A stretch of DNA of 64,000 nucleotides from Mesorhizobium kowhaii (GCF_003253745.1 NZ_MZXV01000013.1:744001-808000), one strand, 5' to 3'; counted from the first letter of the stretch, positions 1 to 8,666 are shown. Notes: generated from the sequence alone by a model not told the origin. Numbers and translations are program-made.

Positions 1-960
1 CCCGCCGTCGGCCGGCTCGATGACATGCAGCGACTGGGCGCGCCATTCGGGATCCTGATGGCGGCGGGCGTAGATCGCGACCGCGGGCTGGCCGTTGGCG
101 CGGGTGGCGACCGCGTGGTAACCGGCGAAATTGCCCCAGACAGTCTTGAAGAAACCGCGGATCGCCTCGCGTCCCTGATACCAGTCCCGCCATGGCGGCA
201 TGTGGTAGGTGGCGTCCTCGCGCAGCAATTCGATGAAGCCGTCGAGATTGGCGGCCTGCCAGGCCTGCATGTAGCGTTCGAGCAGCAGGCCTTCCTCGCT
301 GTTGGGGTGCGAGCGCTGCAGCGGACGCCCGTGCGGATAGCGCGCCCCAAGCGTTGCGCGGGCGCGCTGCAGGGCGCTGTTGATCGAGGCGGTGGAGCCG
401 CCCAGCAATTGCGCTGTCTCGAGCGCCGACCAGCCCAGCACGTCGCACAGCAAAAGGGCGGCGCGCTGCCTGGGCGGCAAAGACTGGATCGCGGCGACGA
501 AGGCGAGCCGCACGGCCTCGCTTGTCTCGTAGCGCGCTTCCGGGCCAGGCTCGCCGTCGACGAGGTCCGGCAGCTCGGTGTCCGGGTAGGGCTCCAGCCA
601 TGCGAGCTCGGCGGCGGGTCCGGCGGCGGCGCGTCCTTCGGTCGGCGGCCGTCCGGGCGGCTCGACAATGCGCTGCGCTGATGACCGCGCCTTGATGGCG
701 TTGAGGCAGCTGTTGGTGGCGATTGTGTAGAGCCAGCCGCGCAGCGAGCCGCGCCCATCGAATTGCGACCGGCCGCGCCATGCCTTCAGGAACGTGTCCT
801 GGACGAGGTCGTCGGCCTCGTGCAGCGAACCCATCATCCGGTAGCAGTGCAGCTTGAGCGCGCGGCTGTGGGCCATTGTCAGGCGCTCGAAGGCCAGCCG
901 ATCGAGGATCGGCTGGCCTTGCTCGCCCATTGGCTCAAGCGGGCCGGGAGCGTCTGTCAT
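1..960 (-). CDS. ECF sigma factor with SnoaL-like C-terminal domain (C-terminus cut by window edge)
   Basis: Reading frame open from an ATG at 960 to the window edge (320 codons, no stop). Sigma-70 region 2 lies near the N-terminus (motif HEADDLVQDTFLKAWR, then GWLYTIATNSCLNAIKAR), a linker containing WLEPYPD follows, and then region 4 (LPPRQRAALLLCDVLGWSA). The last ~110 residues resemble a SnoaL-like fold (HMPPWRDWYQGREAIRGFF). The linker is typical of the TIGR02960/SigX5 type of ECF factors, in which the SnoaL-like tail replaces a separate anti-sigma factor as regulator; that is family knowledge. The gene follows the SDR gene by 42 bp in the same frame, so the two are probably co-transcribed. 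No strong Shine-Dalgarno sequence is visible, so the start is moderately certain. Confidence 0.9.
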   Translation of the reverse strand, partial: MTDAPGPLEPMGEQGQPILDRLAFERLTMAHSRALKLHCYRMMGSLHEADDLVQDTFLKAWRGRSQFDGRGSLRGWLYTIATNSCLNAIKARSSAQRIVEPPGRPPTEGRAAAGPAAELAWLEPYPDTELPDLVDGEPGPEARYETSEAVRLAFVAAIQSLPPRQRAALLLCDVLGWSALETAQLLGGSTASINSALQRARATLGARYPHGRPLQRSHPNSEEGLLLERYMQAWQAANLDGFIELLREDATYHMPPWRDWYQGREAIRGFFKTVWGNFAGYHAVATRANGQPAVAIYARRHQDPEWRAQSLHVIEPADGG

Positions 961-1002
961 ATCGAGCCTGTGGTGCTGATTTCGACTGGCATCCTGCGCG
1001 CC

Positions 1003-1749
1003 TCATGCCGCCGCCGCAAGTCCGCTGCCGCTGACGGTGAAGGAGACGCCTTGCAGCTTGCCGCCGGCGAGCGTCACCACGGCAAGTCCGACATCGGCCG
1101 GCGTCTGCATGTCGGTCATGCTGGCGAGGAAATCGGCCGGGCTGATGCCGAGATAGGCCGAGACGCCGTCGATACCGCGCTGGCCGACGCCGGTGCCCGG
1201 CATGATCCGCATCGGCACCAGCGCCATGAAGCGCAGGCCAAGGCCGAGCCGGTCTGCTTCCTTCTGGCAATGGGCAGCAAGGAACATCTGCATGCGCTTG
1301 GCGCCGGAATAGCCGCCGGAGTTCGGCGGGCCGCCGCTGAGTGCTGCGCCGCTGGAGATCAGCACCACCCGGCTGCCCGGCTTCAGCCGGCCCTGAAGTG
1401 CGGCCTTGCAAAACAGGAACGACGCCTTGACGTCCATGTCCCAGTTCGCGGAGAAGTCCTCCCAGCTTTGGTCCTGCACGGGTGCTGACGGGGCAAGGGC
1501 GCCGGCACAGATCACCAGCACGTCCGGCTGAAGTGTTGCGAACACCGTATCGGGCGCCGCCTCTTGCGTGGCGTCGGCCGCCAGCGTCTTGACGCCTGAC
1601 GTCTCCCAGGAAAGCTCTTTCAAATCGGCTGCCCCGCGGGCAACGGCGAGCACCGTCGCGCCTTCGCTCAACACGGTTTCGACGATCGCGCGGCCGACAC
1701 CCCGGCTGCCTCCGACGACGACGACATTCTGACCTTGTAACGATCCCAT
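1003..1749 (-). CDS. SDR family NAD(P)-dependent oxidoreductase
   Basis: A 248-residue classical short-chain dehydrogenase. The Rossmann nucleotide-binding motif GGSRGVG is at residues 13-19, the variant of the NAG motif is CAGA at about 81-84, and the catalytic residues are Ser132/133, Tyr147 and Lys151 (YSGAK). Length fits the family. The substrate cannot be read from sequence. It lies directly upstream of the ECF sigma gene on the same strand. SDR genes are common partners or targets of SnoaL-type ECF sigma factors, so it may be part of that regulon (inference). Confidence 0.9.
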   Translation of the reverse strand: MGSLQGQNVVVVGGSRGVGRAIVETVLSEGATVLAVARGAADLKELSWETSGVKTLAADATQEAAPDTVFATLQPDVLVICAGALAPSAPVQDQSWEDFSANWDMDVKASFLFCKAALQGRLKPGSRVVLISSGAALSGGPPNSGGYSGAKRMQMFLAAHCQKEADRLGLGLRFMALVPMRIMPGTGVGQRGIDGVSAYLGISPADFLASMTDMQTPADVGLAVVTLAGGKLQGVSFTVSGSGLAAAA

Positions 1750-1918
1750 GGATCACCTCGCTTGTCCGGCGTCTGGACCATTCCACCGCCTGTAGATCAG
1801 GACAGCGCGGGTGAGCGGAAATCATCGGTGGGTGGTAAAGATTTTTCCGAGGTGTCGCGGTTGAAGAAGCCAGCACCCGCCGTCGAGTGCCACAGAGCGC
1901 AGCCTTTGAGTTGTTCAC

Positions 1919-2695
1919 TCACCCCGCCAGCAGCGCCAACTCCTCCGGCGTCAGGTGCCGCGCCGTGCCCTTGGCGAGGTCGCCGAGCGGCAGGCGGCCA
2001 ATGGCGATGCGGATCAGGCGCAGCACTTCGATGTCATGGGCGGCGAGCAGGCGGCGGATGTGGCGGTTGCGGCCCTCGTCGAGCACGATCTCCAGCCAGG
2101 CGGTGCGGCCGCCGCTGCGCAAAAGCTCGATCGCATTTGTGGTCAGGGTCTCGCCATCGATGGTCACGCCGGCGCGCAATCTCTCCAGCATCGCCGCGTC
2201 CGGCACCGTGCCGATCTGCACGTGATAGGTCTTGGGCAGGTGCGAGGCCGGGTCCATCAGCCGGTTGGCAAACTGGGTGTCGTTGGTCATCAACAGCAGG
2301 CCTTCGCTCGCCTTGTCGAGCCGGCCGACCGGCGAGACGAAGGGCAGGTCGAGCCCGCCGAGGCAGGCATAGACGGTGTCGCGCTGTTGCGGGTCGTCGC
2401 GGGTGGTGACCAGCCCGCGCGGCTTGTTGAGGATGAGATAGACCTTGCGCTCAGCAACCACCGGCCGGTCGTCGACGACGATGCGGTCGCGGTTGAGGTC
2501 GACGCGAAGGGCCGCATTGCGCACCACCTTGCCGCCGACGCGCACGCGCCCTTCCGCGATCAGCAGCTCGGTCTGGGTGCGCGAGCACAGGCCAAGCTTC
2601 GACAGGGCGCGGTTGAGGCTGACGCCCAGTTGCTTGCCAGTGTGCGGTTTGCCGGCGGGTGGCCTGCTGTTGGGCGGTGGTGGTCGTGCTGCCAT
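1919..2695 (-). CDS. pseudouridine synthase, RsuA/RluB/RluE/RluF family
   Basis: 258 residues. An N-terminal S4 RNA-binding domain (about residues 23-80, beginning VSLNRALSKLGLCSRTQ) is followed by the catalytic domain with the GRLDKASEGLLL motif, in which Asp127 is the expected catalytic aspartate. C-terminal motifs GRNRHIRRLLAAHDIEVLRLIRIAIG match the rRNA pseudouridine synthase group. It converts uridine to pseudouridine in ribosomal RNA in the cytoplasm; whether the target is 16S (RsuA) or 23S (RluB/E/F) rRNA is not resolved here. The first ~20 residues are proline-rich and poorly conserved. Apparently monocistronic. Confidence 0.93.
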   Translation of the reverse strand: MAARPPPPNSRPPAGKPHTGKQLGVSLNRALSKLGLCSRTQTELLIAEGRVRVGGKVVRNAALRVDLNRDRIVVDDRPVVAERKVYLILNKPRGLVTTRDDPQQRDTVYACLGGLDLPFVSPVGRLDKASEGLLLMTNDTQFANRLMDPASHLPKTYHVQIGTVPDAAMLERLRAGVTIDGETLTTNAIELLRSGGRTAWLEIVLDEGRNRHIRRLLAAHDIEVLRLIRIAIGRLPLGDLAKGTARHLTPEELALLAG

Positions 2696-2783
2696 GCTGC
2701 TGCGGATCGGTCCGTTGTGTCAGACAGATGCCACGGGCGATGACGGCTTCGCAAGCCGGATGCGGCGAGGGGGCGGTGGGGTG

Positions 2784-3608
2784 CTACTCCCACCCCTCGA
2801 AAAACGCCGTCAGCACGGGCGCGTGCGCGGCGGGTTTCAGCATGTGGTTCTGGCCGGCCAGCGTCCGATAGCGGGCATTGGGCAGCGCCTCGGCCAGCGC
2901 TTTGTTGCCATGCTGCATCCAGAGCGGGCTCTTGCCGCCATCGGTCACCAGCGTCGGCACGCGCACCGAGGCCCAGCGGGCGGGGTCGAGCGTCTTGCCG
3001 AGCTGATCCCCGGCAACGATGGCGCCGTCATAGGGCAGAGTGTGCGCCACCGCCTTGAGTTTGCGCCAGATCGGCGTCAGCCGCATGAAGGCAATCAGCA
3101 GGCCGGGCATGCCGACCGATCTGAGGAAGGCGGTCACGGCGTCGCCGCGCCGGCCTTCGGCGATCGCGGCCCGGATCGTTGCCCAGTCGCCTTGCGTGGT
3201 CTCGCGGCTGTCGTCGACGATCAGCGGCGCCTCGTAGAGCGCCAGCTTGCTGATGCCGGGCAGGCGGGTTGCCGCCGTCAGCGCCAGCATGGCGCCCGAC
3301 GACATGCCCCAGACGAAAGCCTCGCCGCCGGCTGCCTGGAGCACGGCCTCGATGTCGTCGACCTCGCGCTCGGCCGCGTAGGGCGCGGTGTCGCCGCTGT
3401 CGCCGCGGCCACGACGGTCGTAGCGGAACACGGTGAAGTTGCCTTCGAGCGCCTTGGCCAGCGGACCGCTCGGGCCCATGGTGCGGGAACAGAGCGCGCC
3501 GTCGACGAGGATGAGCGGATGGCCCTGGCCACGGCGCTCGCAGGCGATCGGCGTTCCATCCCGCGACAGGACGGCTTGCGTGGTCGGCCGGGCGTCTTCA
3601 GCCAGCAT
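2784..3608 (-). CDS. alpha/beta hydrolase
   Basis: 274 residues with the alpha/beta-hydrolase pattern: nucleophile elbow GMSSG (Ser103), DRRGRGDSG near residue 65, and a C-terminal GQNHM supplying the likely catalytic His. Substrate unknown. The ATG at 3608 has a good ribosome-binding site (AGGAGG, 6 bases upstream). The start overlaps the end of the AHSA1 gene by 11 bp, making it the third gene of an ArsR / AHSA1 / hydrolase operon, a frequent arrangement in rhizobia. Confidence 0.9.
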   Translation of the reverse strand: MLAEDARPTTQAVLSRDGTPIACERRGQGHPLILVDGALCSRTMGPSGPLAKALEGNFTVFRYDRRGRGDSGDTAPYAAEREVDDIEAVLQAAGGEAFVWGMSSGAMLALTAATRLPGISKLALYEAPLIVDDSRETTQGDWATIRAAIAEGRRGDAVTAFLRSVGMPGLLIAFMRLTPIWRKLKAVAHTLPYDGAIVAGDQLGKTLDPARWASVRVPTLVTDGGKSPLWMQHGNKALAEALPNARYRTLAGQNHMLKPAAHAPVLTAFFEGWE

Positions 3609-4092
3609 GGTTGCCTCCTATCAACTGCTCCAGCCGGTCGAAGCTTTGCGTCCAGCCGCCTCGCATGCCGAGCGCCAGCAGGCGCTCGCGGTCGGCGACG
3701 CTGGCCAGCGTCACCTCGAAATGGACATGGGTGCGTTGCGCCTCCGGCGTGAAGGTCACCGTATGGCGGCTTTGCCCCGGCGGCTTGCCGGCCCATTCGC
3801 GCAATTCGGGATCCGGCTCGTCGGAATAAATCAGTCGGCTATTCACCACGACTTCGAGATAGCTGCCCTGGTTACGGTAGAGCGCGCCGCTCGAGGTGCG
3901 CATGTCGATGCGCCAGCGGCCGCCGACGCGTACGTCAAGCACACAATGCGGAATTGTGCAGTCCTTGATGCCCCACCATTGCGCCACCAGCGCCGGATCG
4001 GTCCACAGCCGGAAGACACGCTCGACCGGGGCGTCGAAAACACGCTGGATGGCAAAGCTGCGGTCGGCGGCCGAGGCCTGGGGCGCGCTCAT
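3598..4092 (-). CDS. SRPBCC family protein (AHSA1 domain)
   Basis: 164 residues, START-like/AHSA1 fold. The N-terminal IQRVFDAPVERVFRLWTDP and the following WWG and GGRWRIDM segments are hallmarks of the family, whose members bind hydrophobic ligands in a deep cavity; no catalytic activity is assigned. Its ATG overlaps the stop of the upstream ArsR gene by 4 bp, implying translational coupling. ArsR-AHSA1 pairs are a widespread two-gene module of unclear physiological role. Confidence 0.92.
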   Translation of the reverse strand: MSAPQASAADRSFAIQRVFDAPVERVFRLWTDPALVAQWWGIKDCTIPHCVLDVRVGGRWRIDMRTSSGALYRNQGSYLEVVVNSRLIYSDEPDPELREWAGKPPGQSRHTVTFTPEAQRTHVHFEVTLASVADRERLLALGMRGGWTQSFDRLEQLIGGNHAG

Positions 4093-4424
4093 TCCGGTTT
4101 GTCCGCGCCGCGCCGCAGCAAGTCCTCCATGCGGTCAAAGCGGCCTTCCCAAAGCTTGCGATAGCCGTCCAGCCAGCGGTCGATGTCGCGCAGCGGCTTG
4201 AGCTCGATGCGGCTCAGATGCTTCTGCGCCGCACGGCTGCGGGTGACCAGGCCGGCCTGCTCCAGCACGCCGACATGCTTGGAGATTGCCCGCACGGTCA
4301 GCGCGAAAGGTTGCGCCAGTTCGGCGACCGAGGCTTCGCCGTCGAGCAGCCGGGCAAGGATGGCGCGGCGCGTCGGATCGGCGAGGGCGGCGAATGTGTC
4401 GTCGAGGGAGATTTGATTTGCCAT
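4089..4424 (-). CDS. ArsR-family winged-helix transcriptional regulator
   Basis: 111 residues. The winged HTH covers about residues 8-85 (ALADPTRRAILARLLDGEAS, then ALTVRAISKHVGVLEQAGLV). There is no ELCVCDL-type metal-binding cysteine motif, and the protein lacks cysteines altogether, so it is not a metal sensor; this subgroup pairs with AHSA1 proteins. First gene of a three-gene operon with overlapping ends. A long palindrome ends four bases before its ATG, consistent with autorepression. Confidence 0.93.
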   Translation of the reverse strand: MANQISLDDTFAALADPTRRAILARLLDGEASVAELAQPFALTVRAISKHVGVLEQAGLVTRSRAAQKHLSRIELKPLRDIDRWLDGYRKLWEGRFDRMEDLLRRGADKPE

Positions 4425-4427
4425 TGT

Positions 4428-4459
4428 GGAACCATTTAGTTCTGGAACTATTTGGTTCT
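4428..4459. promoter_or_regulatory. palindromic operator of the ArsR operon
   Basis: Two 14-base arms, GAACCATTTAGTTC and GAACTATTTGGTTC, are separated by TG; they are inverted copies apart from the central A/T triplet. Inside lies a tighter perfect repeat TAGTTC-TG-GAACTA. It sits 4-35 bp upstream of the regulator ATG, where a bound dimer or tetramer would block transcription and the ribosome-binding region. Seen directly; binding by the ArsR protein is inferred. Confidence 0.7.
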
Positions 4460-4760
4460 ATAAAAGACGCCACTTACCGCGTCAACCGGGAAAAGCGTGA
4501 AACGGGGTGTTCGTCATGATCGCGCAAAGCTCACACATTGAAGGCGGCCCGCGAAGGGCAATGCGGCCCCCCGCGCCAAAAATCCGACAATTCCGATAAT
4601 TTGCCGAACAGTCCCGGTCTATCGATTGTTGCGCAAAGTGTTGACCCTGGGTTAGCATCCCCGCGCTGACGTCGATGGGAGGCACTTTTCAACAGCGGCG
4701 ACCAGCTGGAGCGGCACGCGTTTTCGGGCGCACGGAGGATGCTCCAACACTTTGAACTGG

Positions 4761-4805
4761 CGCATGATCCTTCCCAAGACCGATCCCGGCCTTGGGGATG
4801 ATGCG
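4761..4805 (+). promoter_or_regulatory. leader hairpin before the sugar-binding protein gene
   Basis: The arms CGCATGATCC..CCCAAG and CTTGGGG..ATGATGCG form an imperfect stem of about 15 bp ending seven bases before the Shine-Dalgarno of the binding-protein gene. It could act as an mRNA stabiliser or translation modulator. The wider stretch 4470-4825 holds no gene. A weak promoter candidate is TTGCGC near 4629 with TTAGCA 17 bases further on; the perfect 8-mer TTGCGCAA there might be part of a LacI-type operator, but that is speculative. Confidence 0.4.
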
Positions 4806-4825
4806 TCTCTGTGGAGGAGGATCCT

Positions 4826-5773
4826 ATGAACAGACGTGAATTCCTGCTGTCGTCCGCGGCCTTTGGCGCCATGATGCTTGCCGCACCCTCGGTGTTTGCC
4901 GAGGACAAACTGACCATCCTCGGCTCGGTGCCCAATCTCGGCTTTCCGTTCTTCGTGCACATGCTGAACGAGATCAAGGCCGAGGCCGCCGCCCAAGGCG
5001 TCAACCTGACCGAGAGCGACGGCCAGAACTCGGCCACCAAGCAGACCGCCGACATCGAGGCGGCGCTGGTGCAGAAGGTCAACGCCATCGTTATCTCGCC
5101 GCTCGACGTCAACGCGCTGGCGCCGGCCATCGAGGAAGCGGTCAAGGCCGGCGTTCCCGTGGTGACGATCGACCGCCGTGTCGACGGTGTCGAGGGCATT
5201 CTGGCCCATGTCGGCGCCGACAATGTCAAGGGCGGCGAGGCGGAAGCCAATGCCATGGTGGCGGCGTTCCCCAATGGCGCCAAGATCTTCCATCTGCAGG
5301 GCCAGCCCGGCGCCGGGCCGGCGATCGATCGTAACAAGGGCGTCCACAATGTGCTCGATCCCTTGAAGGACAAGTACCAGATCGTCTTCGAGCAGACAGC
5401 CAACTTCGCCCGCGCCGAGGCGCTGTCGGTGACAGAGGCCGGCCTTGCCGCCAACGGTAAGCCGGACGCCATCGTCTGCGCCAATGACGACATGGCGCTC
5501 GGCGCCATGGAGGCCTGTGCCGCCCGCAACTTCACCGACGTCAAGATCTACGGCTTCGACGCGCTACCGGAAGCGCTGGTCGCGGTGCGTGACGGCAAGC
5601 TCGCCGGCACCGTCGAGCAATTCCCCGGCGAGCAGTCGCGCACAGCGGTGCGCATCGCGGTTGCGTATGCCAAGGACAAGAGTGAGCCGAAGGAGAAGCT
5701 GGTGCTTTTGACGCCCATCGTCATCGGCAAGGACAATCTCGACAAGGCCGAGCGGATTGGCGAGACGAAGTAG
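4826..5773 (+). CDS. ribose-type sugar ABC transporter substrate-binding protein
   Basis: 315 residues from the ATG at 4826, chosen because GGAGGAGG lies six bases upstream; a GTG at 4811 would include the ribosome-binding site. Signal peptide MNRREFLLSSAAFGAMMLAAPSVFAED, with cleavage after FA likely. The mature part is a periplasmic-binding-protein type I fold: NAIVISPLDVNALAPAIEEA, GVPVVTIDRRV and DAIVCANDDMALGA are typical of the RbsB/XylF/FrcB (COG1879) group. It captures a sugar in the periplasm for the ATPase and permease encoded downstream. Sugar identity is not determinable from sequence alone. Confidence 0.93.
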   Translation: MNRREFLLSSAAFGAMMLAAPSVFAEDKLTILGSVPNLGFPFFVHMLNEIKAEAAAQGVNLTESDGQNSATKQTADIEAALVQKVNAIVISPLDVNALAPAIEEAVKAGVPVVTIDRRVDGVEGILAHVGADNVKGGEAEANAMVAAFPNGAKIFHLQGQPGAGPAIDRNKGVHNVLDPLKDKYQIVFEQTANFARAEALSVTEAGLAANGKPDAIVCANDDMALGAMEACAARNFTDVKIYGFDALPEALVAVRDGKLAGTVEQFPGEQSRTAVRIAVAYAKDKSEPKEKLVLLTPIVIGKDNLDKAERIGETK

Positions 5774-5804
5774 TCTGCAGGTTGCGCATAGATCGCCGAA
5801 GCTG

Positions 5805-5880
5805 GCGCCGCCCCTCATCCGCCTGCCGGCACCCTCTCCCCGTCTCTATACGGGGAGAGGGTAAGCGTGAGGGGCGGCGC
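5805..5880. repeat. rhizobial intergenic palindrome forming nested hairpins
   Basis: Outer arms GCGCCGCCCCTCA (5805-5817) and TGAGGGGCGGCGC (5868-5880) are perfectly complementary, and an inner perfect 12-bp stem ACCCTCTCCCCG / CGGGGAGAGGGT (5831-5862) encloses an 8-base loop. It belongs to the same mosaic family as the elements at 9545, 11570, 12567, 16521 and 61497. Lying between the binding-protein and ATPase genes, it probably lowers downstream transcription or protects the upstream mRNA, giving excess binding protein (inference). Confidence 0.8.
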
Positions 5881-5889
5881 TGACGTTCC

Positions 5890-7494
5890 ATGCCCCAGGA
5901 GCAACCCTTGTCATCAACTGACGCCGCATCGCCCGTCCTGCTTGCCGTCGAAGGCGTTACCAAGCATTTCTCCGGCGTGACCGCACTGAGCGATGTCTCG
6001 CTCGACATCCGGCCCGGCGAAATCCTTGGCCTTTTGGGCGAAAACGGCGCCGGCAAATCGACGTTGCTCAAGATCCTGTCCGGCGTCATGCCGCCCTCCA
6101 GCGGCCACATCACTTTCGACGGCGCCGACTATCATCCATCCAGCCCGCAGGATGCCAAGCGGCTTGGCATCGTCACCATCTATCAGGAGCTGAGCCTGAT
6201 CCCGACGCTGACGGTGGCCGAGAACATTTTTATCGGCCGCGCGCCGATCGGCCCGCTCGGGCTGGTCAGCTGGCGGCGTATGGAGGAAGATTCCCGCGCG
6301 ATCATCGCTCGCGTCGGTCTCTCCATCGACCCGATGACGCCGGTCTCGGCATTATCGGTGGCCGAACAGCAGCTGGTCGAGATTGCTCGCGCCTTGTCGC
6401 TGAAAAGCCGGCTGATCATCATGGACGAGCCGACTTCGGCGCTGACCGAAACCGAGGTGCAGCGGCTGCTGTCGATCATGGACCGGTTGCGCAGGGATAA
6501 GGTCGCTATCATGTTCGTTACCCACCGGCTGGAGGAGGCGTCGGCCATCTGCGACCGCATGACAGTGCTGCGCGACGGCAGGCTGGCCGGGCATCTCGAC
6601 CGCCAGGGCGGGCCGATCGCGCTGCCGAAGATCATCGAGAAGATGGTCGGCCGCGCCGCGTCCGAACTCTATGCACGGCCGGCGCAGCGCGCGGTGGCCG
6701 GCGACGTCGTGCTGTCGGTGCGCGGCCTGCGTACCGTGCGCGACCCCGAGGCACCGCATGCCATCGTGCTCGATGGCGTCGACATCGACCTCAAGGCCGG
6801 CGAGATCCTCGGCGTCGCCGGCCTGGTCGGCTCGGGCCGCACGGAATTGGCACGCGCCATCTTCGGCGCCGACCGCATCGCCGCGGGCACCATCACGCTC
6901 GACGGCCAACCAATCGCGCCGGCGTCACCGGCGGACGCCATCGCGCTCGGCATCGGCCTGGTGCCGGAGGACCGCAAACACCAGGCGATCTTTGCCGCAC
7001 TCGGCATCCTGCCGAATTTCTCCGTCGCGTCGCTCGGCACGTTCAGCAACGGCTTCGGCTTCATGGCCGAGCGGCGCGAACGCGACGCGCTCGCCGGTTT
7101 TCGCAAGATGCTGTCGATCCGCATGGCCTCGGTCGAACAGGCGATCGAGGGCCTGTCGGGCGGTAACCAGCAGAAGGTGATCCTGGCGCGCTGGCTGGCG
7201 CGCGATCCAAAGGTGCTGATCGTCGACGAGCCGACGCGCGGCGTCGATGTCGGCGCCAAGACCGAGGTGCACCAGATCCTGGTGCAACTGGCGGCGCGCG
7301 GCATCGCGGTGATGATGATTTCGTCCGAACTGCCCGAGGTGCTGGCCGTGTCGGACCGCATTGTCACCATGCGCCGGGGACGCATCACCGGCGAGATGCC
7401 GGGCATCGAGGCAAACGAGGAAAAACTGATGGAACTGATGGCACTCGACAAGCGGGACACGAGGGGGCCAGACGCGAAAGAGCAGGCACGATGA
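5890..7494 (+). CDS. sugar ABC transporter ATP-binding protein, two fused ATPase domains (RbsA/MglA type)
   Basis: 534 residues with two nucleotide-binding domains. Domain 1 has Walker A GENGAGKST, the signature-like LSVAEQQLVEIARAL and Walker B LIIMDEPT. Domain 2 has the degenerate Walker A GLVGSGRTE usual for the second half of this family, an intact signature LSGGNQQKV and Walker B VLIVDEPTRGVDVG. Family length is about 500. It energises import through the permease gene that overlaps its end by 4 bp. Start ATG at 5890 lies just past the intergenic hairpin; a shorter start at an alternative codon such as TTG 5908 is possible. Confidence 0.93.
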   Translation: MPQEQPLSSTDAASPVLLAVEGVTKHFSGVTALSDVSLDIRPGEILGLLGENGAGKSTLLKILSGVMPPSSGHITFDGADYHPSSPQDAKRLGIVTIYQELSLIPTLTVAENIFIGRAPIGPLGLVSWRRMEEDSRAIIARVGLSIDPMTPVSALSVAEQQLVEIARALSLKSRLIIMDEPTSALTETEVQRLLSIMDRLRRDKVAIMFVTHRLEEASAICDRMTVLRDGRLAGHLDRQGGPIALPKIIEKMVGRAASELYARPAQRAVAGDVVLSVRGLRTVRDPEAPHAIVLDGVDIDLKAGEILGVAGLVGSGRTELARAIFGADRIAAGTITLDGQPIAPASPADAIALGIGLVPEDRKHQAIFAALGILPNFSVASLGTFSNGFGFMAERRERDALAGFRKMLSIRMASVEQAIEGLSGGNQQKVILARWLARDPKVLIVDEPTRGVDVGAKTEVHQILVQLAARGIAVMMISSELPEVLAVSDRIVTMRRGRITGEMPGIEANEEKLMELMALDKRDTRGPDAKEQAR

Positions 7495-8507
7495 GCGTGG
7501 CGGGAGAACAGAACCAGCGTGGCGGCATCAACATAACGCGGCTCTTGATGAGCTTTGGGCCGCTGCTGTTCCTGGCCGCGCTGGTCGTCGTCTTCACCGT
7601 GCTGAAGACGAGCTTCATCGACCCGATCAACCTGTTCAACATCACGCGGCAGATCTCGATCACCGGGCTGATCGCGCTCGGCATGACCTTCGTCATCCTC
7701 ACCGCCGGCATCGACCTGTCGGTCGGCTCGCTGCTTGCCTTCTGCGGCATGGTCGCCGCCGTGGTCGCCAAGGGCGGCACCGCCAACACGCTGTCGCTGT
7801 CGACTTCCGGCACGCAGGGCTATGGCTGGTTCGCCGCGCTGCTGGCCGCCGTCGTGGTGGGGGCGGCCGCCGGCGGCGTGCAGGGCCTTGCCATCACCCG
7901 GCTGAAAGTGCCGCCCTTCGTCGTCACGCTGGGCGGGCTGACGGTGTTTCGAGGGCTGACGCTGACCATTTCCAATGGCGGCCCGATCTCCGGCTTCGAC
8001 GCCTCGATGCGCTGGTTCGGCACCGGCCTGATCGGTCCGGTGCCAGTGCCGGCGCTCATCTTCGCGGCGGCCGCGTTCCTGTGCCACATCGTGCTGCGCT
8101 ACACGCGCTACGGCCGCGCCGTCTATGCCGTTGGCGGCAACGCCGAGGCGGCACGGCTATCCGGGCTGCGCGTCGACCGCATCCTGGTCTCGGTCTATGT
8201 CATCGTCGGCTTCTTCGCCGGGCTCGCCGCCTTCGTGCTGTCGGCGCGGCTGAACTCGTCGGAGGCGGTCGCTGGCATCGGCTACGAGCTGACGGTGATC
8301 TCGGCCGTCGTCATCGGCGGCACCTCGCTGTTCGGCGGCATCGGTTCGGTCGGCGGCACGGTGGTCGGCGCGGCGTTAATCGGCGTGCTGCAGAACGGGC
8401 TGCAGTTCAACAACGTCTCGTCCTACACGCAAAGCATCGTCATCGGCCTGATCCTGATCCTGGCGGTGGCGTTTGACCGGTGGCTGAAGTCGCGGGTGAG
8501 ACGGTGA
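7491..8507 (+). CDS. sugar ABC transporter permease (RbsC family)
   Basis: 338 residues, strongly hydrophobic, with about 8-10 predicted membrane spans and the family motifs GLIALGMTFVILTAGIDLSV and GGNAEAARLSGLRV (cytoplasmic coupling loop). ATG overlaps the ATPase stop (ATGA), so translation is coupled. Forms the inner-membrane channel with the preceding ATPase and receives sugar from the binding protein encoded at 4826. No regulator or catabolic gene is attached, so the substrate stays open. Confidence 0.93.
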   Translation: MSVAGEQNQRGGINITRLLMSFGPLLFLAALVVVFTVLKTSFIDPINLFNITRQISITGLIALGMTFVILTAGIDLSVGSLLAFCGMVAAVVAKGGTANTLSLSTSGTQGYGWFAALLAAVVVGAAAGGVQGLAITRLKVPPFVVTLGGLTVFRGLTLTISNGGPISGFDASMRWFGTGLIGPVPVPALIFAAAAFLCHIVLRYTRYGRAVYAVGGNAEAARLSGLRVDRILVSVYVIVGFFAGLAAFVLSARLNSSEAVAGIGYELTVISAVVIGGTSLFGGIGSVGGTVVGAALIGVLQNGLQFNNVSSYTQSIVIGLILILAVAFDRWLKSRVRR

Positions 8508-8666
8508 GGGACGGGACGCGCGGCGCGGGTTTGCGTTCCTTCGCGCCCCCCTCTGTCCTGCCGGGGCGCCTCGCCCTGCCGTTGCAGGCTAGAAAGAAAG
8601 ATTGGCGATTGGAGCCCCAAGCATCATGCCAGCAGAATTGGCAAGCCGGAATTGGTCTGGCGCGCC

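Noticed and set aside
25..681. Long plus-strand ORF opposite the ECF sigma gene
   Set aside because: The minus frame encodes recognisable sigma regions 2 and 4; the plus frame has no family features and reflects GC-rich antisense openness.
935..1918. Minus-strand ORF of 327 codons overlapping the SDR gene
   Set aside because: Arginine-rich, low-complexity translation in a shifted frame; the SDR frame holds the conserved motifs.
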